Virus record (IMG/VR): IMGVR_UViG_3300025065_000001
Coordinates: 16,545-80,544 of that record
DNA: 64,000 bases
From: a virus
Strand: one strand, 5' to 3'
Shown: positions 15,424 through 25,006 of the stretch, in pieces
How the letters are laid out: each line of letters opens with the position of its first letter
Numbering within the stretch: the stretch's first letter is position 1
Program-made: the position numbers and the translations under genes
Notes under the pieces: model-generated
Told to the model about the DNA's origin: nothing
Databases searched by the model: none
Seen by the model: the letters and a program-made list of their open reading frames with translations, nothing else

Positions 15424-18400
15424 GTGACGCATAACACGTTCAAGGGCCGCGGAGGGGGTAGTGGACCCTCGAATGACGCGGACAACCTATTTTCTACAGA
15501 CGCATTTGAGTTTGTCCTTGGGATATCCGAAGGGCCGATAGGCGGCGTTGTGGGAGATACCCCCGAAGAAAAGCTTCGCAATATCTTTATCGACGACACC
15601 CCAGTCTTTAACAGCCTCAATCAAACAAACTTTGATAACGCCAGCTTAATGCTGCGTTTCGAGCAAGGTACCTTAATTTCAGCTAAGGACGACCCCGAAG
15701 AAGGGCAGACCCCTATTTGGTTTGGTCTGGGTGGCCAGAACGTCATTCAGCAAGTGTCGGCAAACCTAGCATATCAGGCTCCAATAACTAGAGTTACTGT
15801 ACCCACTGTAGCGGGATTTGACGAAATTGAATTGCGGTTCACCGTGTCTCAGTTAGTCAAATATACGGATGATGGCTCTAAAAGGCATAGTGCGAATTTC
15901 AGAATCCAATACAAGAACCTATTGGATGATAACTGGAATACAAAAACTATGACCATTTCAGGTAAAACCACGGTTAGTCCTTTTGTGAAAGTTCACAATA
16001 TACGGATGGCCAGAACCAAGCCTGAAGACCAGTTTGAAATTAAAGTTACTCGTCTTACTGAAGATTCTAATGAGGAAGAAGTAGCGGCGATATCTTGGAC
16101 CAGTTATGAACTACTTACCAAATCTGGGGATGCCTACACCGACAATGGGGTTGAATATAGCGACCCCGATTTAGAGTACCACCCTGGACTTGCGATGATG
16201 CACGTTGTGGGTGTTCTCGGCCAGCAGCTCACCAGTATCCCTAACGTAAGCGCGAATTACGATGGTATTAAGTGTTCAGTTCCTTCGAACTATGACCCAA
16301 AGACTAAAACCTATGAAGAAAGCTCAGCATGGGATGGGCAATTTAAAGCTGAAAAGTCTACTACGGATAATCCTTTTTGGATTGCACACGAGCTGGTTAC
16401 TAATCCAGTGTGGGGTATTGTCAAAGCCAATCCACGGGTAAAGATAAATCGCTATAACGTCTATCGAATGGCGAAATATGCGGACGGTTATGACCTTCAA
16501 ACCAACGAAAAGAACTTAACTAATCCGATTACAGGTCAGGAGAAAGCCCCGCGCTACGCCTTCAATGCCGTATTAACTGAGCCTCAAAATGGTTGGGACG
16601 TTCTTCGTTATGTTTTAGGTAGTGCTTTCGCTAGGCCTATTGAAGAAGACTCGGGCGAAATAAAGTTTATCGCGGATTTGCCGGATCTTCCTGTTGCGTG
16701 GGTTACTCCTGAAATGTGCGTGGCCGAGACCGATGGCTCCCCGTTTTCTTATAATTTCTCTGCCTTATCTGAGCGTCACAATGCGGTGACTTCCAGTTAT
16801 ATCGACGCATCTTTGGACTACCAACAACAGTACGTTGCTGAGATACGTGATGAAGACTCCATTCTAAAATACGGGCTAAACACACATGAGTTTGATGCTA
16901 AAGGCGCGACTGATGTGTGGGAAGTGAAACGACGAATGACGTTTTACATATCATCCGTAACGACTGAAGTTAGAACGGTTTCGTTCTCTGCCCCTCAACT
17001 GGGGATGGAGTTTGAACCGATGGATATTATTAACATCGTAGATCCTGAAACAGGCCATGCCTATTCTGGTAGGGCTGTGAAGTTAGAGAGCAAGGCTGTC
17101 ACACTTCGAGACCCTGTGTATTTTGATGAAGGCGGCACCTATAACGTAAAAGTTATGGGTAAGTACGAGAATTTTGACTTCACTATCGATGTGCTGTCTT
17201 CGGATGTTGGCCGACCTATTTACCGGCTAAAACTAAAACAGCCAATGCCAGAGCTTACACTTTTTAATAAGTATGCACCGGTTGTTGTTTCGGCATCTAA
17301 GAATGGTCAGCTTATAGGTCTACCTAAGCCTTGGCGCATCATAAGTGTTACTGAAAACGACAGCGTACCCGAGCTCTACGATTTCTTTTGTCAGGAAGTA
17401 AACCTAAACAAGCATGGTGACGCTGACAACCTAATTATTTCTGAAGCTCCTAAATACTCGTTTCTTCTGAGACCACAAGTTCGCAAGGTTAAGAACCTTC
17501 GCGTTTTGGATGAAGAGCATATTCAGGTTCGTGGAGTAGAGCAGATAAACCTTTGGATTGGTTGGGAGCTAGAGGCCCCTTTACCGCCAGGGGGTTATTT
17601 TGAAGTTCGTATTACAGAACAATCGGTTAATGGCCGAGAGTACACCACGAAAACCAACAACCTTTATTTCGAGATTCAGAACGTAAAATTAGGCGATATC
17701 CAAATTGAGGTACGTAGTGCCCAAGGGGACAACGCTAGTCCATGGACCGTTCTGCAATGGTCTACAACTATGGTATCCGCTGAAGATTTGAGAGACGCGG
17801 GTATCACCCCAGAAATCACTATTCGCTATGAGAACTATGCCCTAACTATTGATAGTAAAGTAATGTTTGACTTTGGCTCTACAGAAGTTAACCGCGTTAA
17901 CTTACTTGAGACAAATGGTGTGTTGGGTATTCAGTTTAAGATATACGACGATGTGGACCCAGATAACCGCGTACACCTTTTGACCAAGACCGCAAAGTCT
18001 TCGCTAATTATCCCTAAAAGCGAGTTCGAGGTTGCTGTTGAAGGTAAGGAACTGCCTTCTGATTTATATATTACAGCACGCGTTGTGGATCTTGTCGGAG
18101 GCTTTTACCCCGACCTATTCCAAAGCCCTCTAGCATTCCAAGTAAGTAACCCCGCGCAAGAGATAACGAACTTAAGCTATCAATACGTTTTCTCTGATGA
18201 AGACCCGCATTTGGTAACGTGGGATGATAACAACTATGGGTATGAAATCACGCTTTATAAGCCGGATGGCCAGAGCGAGATTTCTAGTTACAAGATATAT
18301 GACAGTAGCCAAGTATTCGGGTTCTTACGAGCAGCCGAAGGTTATGTCGTAAAAGTTAAGGGTTTTACTAATACACTTAGCTACGGCAAGCCTAAGACGA

Positions 18401-19986
18401 TAACGTTCACGGTTACCGCACCACCAACCCCACCAGAAGAACCTACTATCACTAACGAAGGCGGCATTATCACGCTTACGCCTCCGAAAGTTGATAAGAC
18501 TTCTAGTTACTATGAGTTCAAATACCATAGCGAGAATGTGATCACGGAAGCGACGGACTACTCGAACGGAAGTACGATCACTCTTTATTCCTCTGCAGAA
18601 GGTCAAGTCTTCCATATTTGGTACCGCTTAGCCTCTAAAGAAGGTTTTGGCGCATGGGTACGTAAAGAGATTACGGCAACAGAAGCCTTCCAAGTAGACC
18701 TTGGGAGTGTTGTAAATGAGGTGCTTAACTACGAGGGCCCAGATTGGGGTAAATCCCTAAGCGACAGCATCACACAGATGCTTGCGGATATGACTATCTG
18801 GGATGAGAGAACCACAGCGTTAGGTGATACCTATGAGAACCTAATCCTAACTCAGTCAAGTCTTGACGATGCCAATAAGATTAACTCCCTCGATATTATG
18901 GCGCTAAGGGGTAAGGTCGGAGATAAAACCGTTCAGACCCAAATTGTCGAAAATAATATCGTCCAGATTGGCTATGAAGATGATGAAGGTAATTGGGTCA
19001 TGGGTGCACCATTGGCCCGTGCTTTCACTGAGCTAAAAATCAAAAATCTAGATGGTGATTCCGTCTCGGTAGTCAGCTACATGCAAGCGTTAGAAAACGC
19101 TATGGGTAACCTAGAAGCAACCTTTACCCTCGGTGTAGTTGATGAAGAACAAACGTTTACAGGTTTAGAGATTACAGGGGGCAGCGGGGTCAGCGCGATT
19201 AAGCTTTATATGGATAACCTAACGTTCGCCAATAAAGCCGGAAAAGACTTTTTTACCTACGACTCTGCTTCTCAGAAGCTCGTAATGACTGCGGATGTTG
19301 AGGTTAGAGGAACGTTAGTTTCAACCCGAAAAATTACGGTTACACCAAATGTTATGGAGATTGAAGACCCTAATGGCTTTGGTCCAGATAATCTTTGGAT
19401 ATGGAAAGGTACCCCAATTCTCAACGGTTCTGACCCTAATTACAGTGCCCTTACAAAACAGAACGCATCCCTAGGCTGGCGAGACCTTAACGGTAACGAA
19501 TATTTCGGTGGTTCTGTGACTACCGGCCAGTTGATAAATGGGGGGGATAGTACCTTATTGTCTCTCAACCCTTCGGTTGAAGTCGGTCCATTTACTACTA
19601 ATGGTAACCCTAAATTGGTGAGCTGTAGCTTAAACTGGCGCGGGACTTACTCATGGGACGAAGCGTGCCCAACTAATCAAGGGTTTGTTCCTGAAGCAAC
19701 GATCATTTTAGAGCGTAGTTTAGGGGGTGGGGGGTGGTCAGAGCTTCAACGCCAAGTCTTGACAGGGACAGTCACATACCGCGAGTTTGATGATCCTGAA
19801 CACGGCGTTACAACCTGTACCATGGCTGAAGTTTCTGGGGGCTCATTTACCTTCACAGATACTAGCACCTCCCTTGCAACATTCACTTATAGGCTACGAG
19901 TGACAAACCAGCAGCGTGCATTACTACAACAATTTATAGACTTACAGCGTTTGAGTCTCGTTAGTGTAGAAGAGAGACCCGCCTAA
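15424..19986 (+). CDS. Tail tip / central fibre host-specificity protein, J-like
   Basis: A 1520-residue protein. The N-terminal region matches the J family pattern (FEFVLGISEGPIGGVV, FIDDTPVF, LRFEQGT, VTVPTVAGFDEIELRFT). Fibronectin-III-like modules follow in the middle (around residues 820-1080, for example the TAPPTPPEEPTI linker). A C-terminal coiled-coil and receptor-facing part (VSYMQALENAMGNLEATF) follows. It closes the tail tube and contacts the host. GTG 15424 is used, as it is the first start after GGGG. The stop overlaps the next gene (TAATG). Confidence 0.9.
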   Translation: MTHNTFKGRGGGSGPSNDADNLFSTDAFEFVLGISEGPIGGVVGDTPEEKLRNIFIDDTPVFNSLNQTNFDNASLMLRFEQGTLISAKDDPEEGQTPIWFGLGGQNVIQQVSANLAYQAPITRVTVPTVAGFDEIELRFTVSQLVKYTDDGSKRHSANFRIQYKNLLDDNWNTKTMTISGKTTVSPFVKVHNIRMARTKPEDQFEIKVTRLTEDSNEEEVAAISWTSYELLTKSGDAYTDNGVEYSDPDLEYHPGLAMMHVVGVLGQQLTSIPNVSANYDGIKCSVPSNYDPKTKTYEESSAWDGQFKAEKSTTDNPFWIAHELVTNPVWGIVKANPRVKINRYNVYRMAKYADGYDLQTNEKNLTNPITGQEKAPRYAFNAVLTEPQNGWDVLRYVLGSAFARPIEEDSGEIKFIADLPDLPVAWVTPEMCVAETDGSPFSYNFSALSERHNAVTSSYIDASLDYQQQYVAEIRDEDSILKYGLNTHEFDAKGATDVWEVKRRMTFYISSVTTEVRTVSFSAPQLGMEFEPMDIINIVDPETGHAYSGRAVKLESKAVTLRDPVYFDEGGTYNVKVMGKYENFDFTIDVLSSDVGRPIYRLKLKQPMPELTLFNKYAPVVVSASKNGQLIGLPKPWRIISVTENDSVPELYDFFCQEVNLNKHGDADNLIISEAPKYSFLLRPQVRKVKNLRVLDEEHIQVRGVEQINLWIGWELEAPLPPGGYFEVRITEQSVNGREYTTKTNNLYFEIQNVKLGDIQIEVRSAQGDNASPWTVLQWSTTMVSAEDLRDAGITPEITIRYENYALTIDSKVMFDFGSTEVNRVNLLETNGVLGIQFKIYDDVDPDNRVHLLTKTAKSSLIIPKSEFEVAVEGKELPSDLYITARVVDLVGGFYPDLFQSPLAFQVSNPAQEITNLSYQYVFSDEDPHLVTWDDNNYGYEITLYKPDGQSEISSYKIYDSSQVFGFLRAAEGYVVKVKGFTNTLSYGKPKTITFTVTAPPTPPEEPTITNEGGIITLTPPKVDKTSSYYEFKYHSENVITEATDYSNGSTITLYSSAEGQVFHIWYRLASKEGFGAWVRKEITATEAFQVDLGSVVNEVLNYEGPDWGKSLSDSITQMLADMTIWDERTTALGDTYENLILTQSSLDDANKINSLDIMALRGKVGDKTVQTQIVENNIVQIGYEDDEGNWVMGAPLARAFTELKIKNLDGDSVSVVSYMQALENAMGNLEATFTLGVVDEEQTFTGLEITGGSGVSAIKLYMDNLTFANKAGKDFFTYDSASQKLVMTADVEVRGTLVSTRKITVTPNVMEIEDPNGFGPDNLWIWKGTPILNGSDPNYSALTKQNASLGWRDLNGNEYFGGSVTTGQLINGGDSTLLSLNPSVEVGPFTTNGNPKLVSCSLNWRGTYSWDEACPTNQGFVPEATIILERSLGGGGWSELQRQVLTGTVTYREFDDPEHGVTTCTMAEVSGGSFTFTDTSTSLATFTYRLRVTNQQRALLQQFIDLQRLSLVSVEERPA

Positions 19987-21269
19987 TGAACTATCTCCGA
20001 AATTTTACCTCCGTCTCTATAAATACGAATGAAAACGTTGTTCAAATTAATGACAACGTTTCAAACTTTGCGATTAAAACAAATAGTCAGTTATTTATAG
20101 AAGGATATTCCATACCCGTTACGGTGGAGAGCTCTAACACTCAGGATAGAACGCTAACACTTACAGCGCCTTGGCCAAACGCTAACGTTGTAGAAAAAAC
20201 CGCAAAGATAATCCCGTTAGGGGACGCCGACGTTTATTTAAGTGCCGTTGAAGCTAACAGAGCTGCTTACGACGCATTAATTGAGGCTATAAATAATCCT
20301 GCGGGGGATTTGCAACCCGCGGTGGAGGCAGCGCTTAATTATTTATACACGCAAGTGGCCCAGAGCGCTCCGGTTGAGAAAGAAGAAAATCTATCTCATC
20401 GATTGATTGATTACCCAACATATAAACCTACAGAAGAGTTGCCAACCGAATCCCCCAACGATAAACGGCTTATGCTGTTTGATAATGTGCGAGGTTTATT
20501 CCATGTGGCTTTTACAGACCGTTGGTTCACGGTACCAACTAATCTAGAAAGTCGAAGGTTCGCGGTATTTTACAGGGGACTAATTCTTCGATTTAAAAAT
20601 AACAGTTCCTACACTGGCACTATAAAGATGCGTGTATATCCGATGGGGGTTGGTGGCTTAGGCTTACCAAATAACCCGACTTTGGCGAACCATCAATGGC
20701 ATGTATATGAAACTACCGTTACTGAGCTTTATAAAATCGGTGAGTTTGGGAGCCAGTATTTCGAGGGGATCATTGACTATGTTCAGCTCGAGACAGGGTG
20801 GCAAACCTTCGACACAGATATGTCTGACTGCAGCTCATTAAATGCTAGCTTTGATACCGCGTTCGGTACGCTCAAAAGCCCCTTTAAACAATTTCACCGT
20901 CGAGCGGATGGCTTTTGGTATAGCGAAGATATGATGCCAACTACACCGAATGCTATGGGCGCAAGCTGGGCTCAAGACCCGAATAACCCTCGCGTGTTTA
21001 CGGTAACGGGTGCTACGAGTGGAACTGACGCTTTACGTTTCTTCGGAGACGCATTCGATGAATTCCAATTTGAACTTATCTTAGACGTATCTTACGTCAG
21101 TGGCACCCTCGCACTAACAGTCTCCAACAGTGACCCGAACAAGGTTTATTACCCTGGACCTGCAAGATTTATAACCGATGAAAGAATTTACTTTAAAAGA
21201 GCCGGTTCAGAAGTTACCGCAGCTCTGACCGTAGAGTCCATTAAAATGAGAATACCCCATTATGAATAG
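19986..21269 (+). CDS. Tail fibre / tip accessory protein, unknown fold
   Basis: A 427-residue protein directly coupled to the J-like gene. The N-terminal 80 residues resemble a small beta domain (INDNVSNFAIKTNSQLFIEGYSIPV) often used to attach fibres. A helical stretch (VEANRAAYDALIEAINNPAG) and beta-rich domains follow. The position and the overlap with the next gene by 8 bases suggest a fibre attachment or chaperone-like part. Family not recognised. Confidence 0.6.
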   Translation: MNYLRNFTSVSINTNENVVQINDNVSNFAIKTNSQLFIEGYSIPVTVESSNTQDRTLTLTAPWPNANVVEKTAKIIPLGDADVYLSAVEANRAAYDALIEAINNPAGDLQPAVEAALNYLYTQVAQSAPVEKEENLSHRLIDYPTYKPTEELPTESPNDKRLMLFDNVRGLFHVAFTDRWFTVPTNLESRRFAVFYRGLILRFKNNSSYTGTIKMRVYPMGVGGLGLPNNPTLANHQWHVYETTVTELYKIGEFGSQYFEGIIDYVQLETGWQTFDTDMSDCSSLNASFDTAFGTLKSPFKQFHRRADGFWYSEDMMPTTPNAMGASWAQDPNNPRVFTVTGATSGTDALRFFGDAFDEFQFELILDVSYVSGTLALTVSNSDPNKVYYPGPARFITDERIYFKRAGSEVTAALTVESIKMRIPHYE

Positions 21270-24174
21270 ATTGTTCGACGTTAACTTAAACAAAGCTGCA
21301 GAATGGACCGATGGTGAAGAATGGGATAACTGTAACCCTGCTCAAGACCTAGAGGAAATTTATAAACGTATCTATTCAACCAGCGACTACAACGACCCAG
21401 ACTATCGTGTAGACCCTGGGGATAATTTTTATATTGGCGCTAAAGCTGAACAGGTACGTAACTGGACGCCAAGAACTCTCCCCTGGAACCTTAACCTAAC
21501 CAAAGGCCAGAATGGTAACCCCTTATCATTCTACTTTGGGTTACAGGTTGGCGAGAGAGAAATAGATACCAACCTCAATTCTCATAGCCCATGGATTCAG
21601 TTCGTGAGTGGGGAGTTAATTGTCCTAGGTGGTAATTATCATCGTTTCTTTGGGATAAAACTAAAGGACTCTGATCCTTTCATCACCCTTGAAAAAGATA
21701 ATAAAGGTAGCGAGATTCACGGCGCGGTACTTAAAAATGCTGGGTTAATTGCCACCAATGGCTTTTCTATGACCGACTGGATATTGAGGGATTTGACCTT
21801 TATCGAGACCCCTTTTAAAGCTTTAGATATCCCTATCGGTTCATCAAATGTAAGTATTCAGGACTTCAATGTCTCTGGTTTTGGGGATTGTGGGGTAGCT
21901 ATTCGTTCCGGCCATACAGGGATTGAGGTGATTGGTGGAAAAATAAAAAACGAAAACCACTACTTCAGCCAGAACGAGACCTTACTACATGGACTGGTTT
22001 TAGAGTCTGGGTCAAAGGCTCTCGTAAGATATGTGAAAACGATGGGCTTCAGCGGCAACGGGTTTAGGTTCGATTGCCCTGTAGACGTTAGGAATTTGAC
22101 TTCCGAATACGATGGCGCGGGTATTGAATTTGAAGAAGAATCCAGTGCTAGAAATTGTATGGTCTCGTGGACGCGTCAGAAAGCGGGGGATAGTTTTGCT
22201 TATTATCTTCACAAAGGCGGGGAGCTAAACAACTGTGGTTGTAATTTGGAGGAAACGAGCGGTTTAGGTGTAGTCGTCGTTGGCCCTAATGCCACGCTAA
22301 CGATTAATGGGGGAGATTACCGAGCTCACGCGCCGTTACCTTTTGCCTCGGCTCAAGGCCCATGCACGATTGTCTTGAACAACGTAATGATGAATGGAGT
22401 TCTATATAACGAAACCTTAGAGCTTCTAGAAGGGGAATCTTGGCGTGGGGAAAAAGCTGAGGTAACGATAGACACCTTAGAGGTTTATGCCAATAAGACA
22501 CTAAACCTACCATACATGCACATCCCGAATCTCAATGATGCAATATCAATACAAGGTACTGAAAGACCCTTCCAGAGTGTAGTAACCCTGCCAAGTGGGG
22601 CAAGGATTTTGGCAACCGAAGAAGGTTCACTTCGCTATATGCCTGCCGAGGCTTGGCTTCATTTAGACCCTGGGGAAACAGCAATTGATTACTTTAGGTA
22701 TTCCACCGAAAGCATCATTTATATGCACAAGTTTATTATCAATCCTTCACCGGAGGTGGGGCCTAAGGTTGTTCAGCCTAATAGTTTTTCGGGCTCTGGG
22801 TGGTCTAGGAATGGTAATACTTATAGCACGCTAGGTACCAGTAACTCTCTAACAGCTTCATATAATTTTGAAGAAGGTGAGATATACCAAATCTACTTAA
22901 AGCTAAGGGAAAAGCAAAGTGGTTGGGTTAAGCCCAAGCTGGGCAGTGTTTTAGGCCAATATAGCCATAGCTTAGAAGGTAGCGAGGTTTGGTTAATCCG
23001 TGCACCGGCAAATGCCACACAGATTGAAATAACGGCTAGTGGCTATAAAGGTCTTCTTGAAAATATTTACGTTCGTAAATTGCTTAGAACGGAAACCCCT
23101 GCAGTTCCTACACTCACAGGCGAAGTCTCAGGGGCCACCGTGAATCTTTCGTGGAAACTGCCGCCAATCGATAGATTAAAAAATAGATACACAGCGGACG
23201 TTCATATTCAAAACCAAGAGTTGGCACAGAACTCTGCGGATGGATACCGCAGTAGTAATTCAGATCGTCACTACTTATTTGAGAACGTATGGGTACAGAA
23301 CCGAAGAAACGGTGTAAACCTACGTGGATGTGAGTCGGTTGAAATTGACGGTATGGATTTTGTTGGGGGATACACAGGGCAGTACGATACTTGGCAAACC
23401 GCGATGGTTTCAGAGTACCGCAATCCTTACACCAAAATCCAGCAGATTGGTAACGTAACTGCTGACTTGTTACTTGAATCGAATAGAGGTAACTACAACG
23501 CTCAGTTTGGTAACAGTGACATATTTGTCATTAACGCTCCGTACTGGGGAGCAGGTAGTTGGGGTACACCAACAGAAATTTACACAGCCCACATCTATAA
23601 CTTTGAGGGTAGAAACTCTTCAGACGCAATCATTGACTGTAAGCGTATTACTGAGGTCAATAACGGTAGATTCGAAGGCTCATGTAAAGTCGTCCGTACT
23701 CACAGACGCGGTGCAGCAATGCTTAACAACAGCGAGTTTATTTCGACATTTGGTACCCGCGAAACTTTCGCACCCAATCACTCACCGGCATACCAAGAAA
23801 TTTGGAACTGTGTTGCAGACGGCGTGCGATGCGTTACCAAAGAGCAAATGCGCAACCAGAAGAAAAACGGAGACTATTACTTCTCTGGTAGAAGTCTTCT
23901 GGCGGGATTCCAAGCCTCAGTCGAAATTCTAAAAACCTACCCGACTATCGACGACCTCAATCGTTTCGCTATGACAGATATGCAGTTTGAAGTGTCTAGT
24001 AACGGTGGTTCTAGCTGGTCACCTTTAACCGTTCCGAACGTTGAACTTCCTGGGGTTATAGGCTGTTTCAAACGTTCACTTTCTTTTACTTCAGGCACAT
24101 ACAAGATCAGATGCCGATGCCTCAACGGTGCGTTAGTTGGTACTTGGTCTAACACAATTTCAATTACAGTATAG
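21262..24174 (+). CDS. Tail spike-like protein with beta-helix region
   Basis: A 970-residue protein. Residues about 110-400 show repeating short hydrophobic turns (WILRDLTFIETPFKALDI, SNVSIQDFNVSGFGDCGVAI, LVRYVKTMGFSGNGFRF) typical of right-handed parallel beta-helices such as pectate-lyase-like spikes. A beta-sandwich domain follows, then a second beta-helix-like part (ENVWVQNRRNGVNLRG, VEIDGMDFVGGYTG). Such proteins bind or cut surface polysaccharides. I cannot name catalytic residues. The in-gene GAAATTGACGGT at about 23340 is a near match to the start box with no start codon role. Confidence 0.72.
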   Translation: MNRLFDVNLNKAAEWTDGEEWDNCNPAQDLEEIYKRIYSTSDYNDPDYRVDPGDNFYIGAKAEQVRNWTPRTLPWNLNLTKGQNGNPLSFYFGLQVGEREIDTNLNSHSPWIQFVSGELIVLGGNYHRFFGIKLKDSDPFITLEKDNKGSEIHGAVLKNAGLIATNGFSMTDWILRDLTFIETPFKALDIPIGSSNVSIQDFNVSGFGDCGVAIRSGHTGIEVIGGKIKNENHYFSQNETLLHGLVLESGSKALVRYVKTMGFSGNGFRFDCPVDVRNLTSEYDGAGIEFEEESSARNCMVSWTRQKAGDSFAYYLHKGGELNNCGCNLEETSGLGVVVVGPNATLTINGGDYRAHAPLPFASAQGPCTIVLNNVMMNGVLYNETLELLEGESWRGEKAEVTIDTLEVYANKTLNLPYMHIPNLNDAISIQGTERPFQSVVTLPSGARILATEEGSLRYMPAEAWLHLDPGETAIDYFRYSTESIIYMHKFIINPSPEVGPKVVQPNSFSGSGWSRNGNTYSTLGTSNSLTASYNFEEGEIYQIYLKLREKQSGWVKPKLGSVLGQYSHSLEGSEVWLIRAPANATQIEITASGYKGLLENIYVRKLLRTETPAVPTLTGEVSGATVNLSWKLPPIDRLKNRYTADVHIQNQELAQNSADGYRSSNSDRHYLFENVWVQNRRNGVNLRGCESVEIDGMDFVGGYTGQYDTWQTAMVSEYRNPYTKIQQIGNVTADLLLESNRGNYNAQFGNSDIFVINAPYWGAGSWGTPTEIYTAHIYNFEGRNSSDAIIDCKRITEVNNGRFEGSCKVVRTHRRGAAMLNNSEFISTFGTRETFAPNHSPAYQEIWNCVADGVRCVTKEQMRNQKKNGDYYFSGRSLLAGFQASVEILKTYPTIDDLNRFAMTDMQFEVSSNGGSSWSPLTVPNVELPGVIGCFKRSLSFTSGTYKIRCRCLNGALVGTWSNTISITV

Positions 24175-24185
24175 AGAGAATAAAA

Positions 24186-25004
24186 ATGGCTTTACAGTTT
24201 AAAGGTTCAAGTTCTTTAGTGTTACCAGATATAGTTATATCTGGGGATTTTACAATTAACCTTCCAACCATTCACTACACACCTTCACCTACGGGCGACC
24301 CTCAAGTAATTATATCAACTGTTGCTTCTAATAGTGTCGTAGTAGGTATTTATGATGGGGGGAATGCCTACATAAACGCGGGAGGAAGCTCAGCAACAAT
24401 TCCTACAGGTTTTCAGGATGGTGATTTAATTGAAGGGGTTAAAGTACAAAGAGTCGGTGACACTATAACAATCACCTACAATAACGGTACAGAAACACTT
24501 TCTAATTCTGTTACAGCCAACTTAGGGTTTACACTTTTAAGGATTGGTAACGATAAAAATAACGGCAGACCTTTACACTCTACTGTGTCAGGGGTGCTAG
24601 AAATAATTCGTAGTAACGATACCAATGTTACTTATGACTTCGATACTGAAGTAACCCCTAATGTATTAACCGATACTACATCAGGATTAGACGGTACTTA
24701 CGGAGACTCAGTGGCAGAATTTGTGGAACTAGGTGTAGTAATTAAGCAAATTACATTTGACTTACCCTCGCAAATGCAAGGCGTAAGCGGGTTATACTAC
24801 CTTGTTACTTCCGTACCGTTAGGGGCTTCTATTTTAAACGGTGAAAATTTAGATACCTCCGAATCCACCCTTAACATGAGTCTAACTAGCGTAGAAGGTA
24901 TAGCTGTAGGAATGCCTCTAATGCTAGTAGCTACTGATAAATTAGAAGCTACGGATGCTAGCGACATTATAGGCTGGTCAGTAGCCACAGTCACAGGGGA
25001 ATAA
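24186..25004 (+). CDS. Tail fibre-region protein with LamG-like beta sandwich
   Basis: A 272-residue beta-rich protein. The N-terminal 160 residues (ALQFKGSSSLVLPDIVISGDFTINL and following) resemble a concanavalin/LamG-type sandwich. It is followed 2 bases later by the esterase gene. It is probably a carbohydrate-binding part of the adhesion device. The call is fold-pattern only. Confidence 0.55.
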   Translation: MALQFKGSSSLVLPDIVISGDFTINLPTIHYTPSPTGDPQVIISTVASNSVVVGIYDGGNAYINAGGSSATIPTGFQDGDLIEGVKVQRVGDTITITYNNGTETLSNSVTANLGFTLLRIGNDKNNGRPLHSTVSGVLEIIRSNDTNVTYDFDTEVTPNVLTDTTSGLDGTYGDSVAEFVELGVVIKQITFDLPSQMQGVSGLYYLVTSVPLGASILNGENLDTSESTLNMSLTSVEGIAVGMPLMLVATDKLEATDASDIIGWSVATVTGE

Positions 25005-25006
25005 CC

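Noticed and set aside
23340-23353. Start-box-like sequence inside the spike gene
   Set aside because: One base differs (GACGGT), it is in the middle of a long frame and no start follows; likely chance coding sequence (E-I-D-G).
23474-23932. 152-codon frame within the spike gene
   Set aside because: It is on the same strand in another frame inside a well-supported long gene, with no ribosome site and odd composition.
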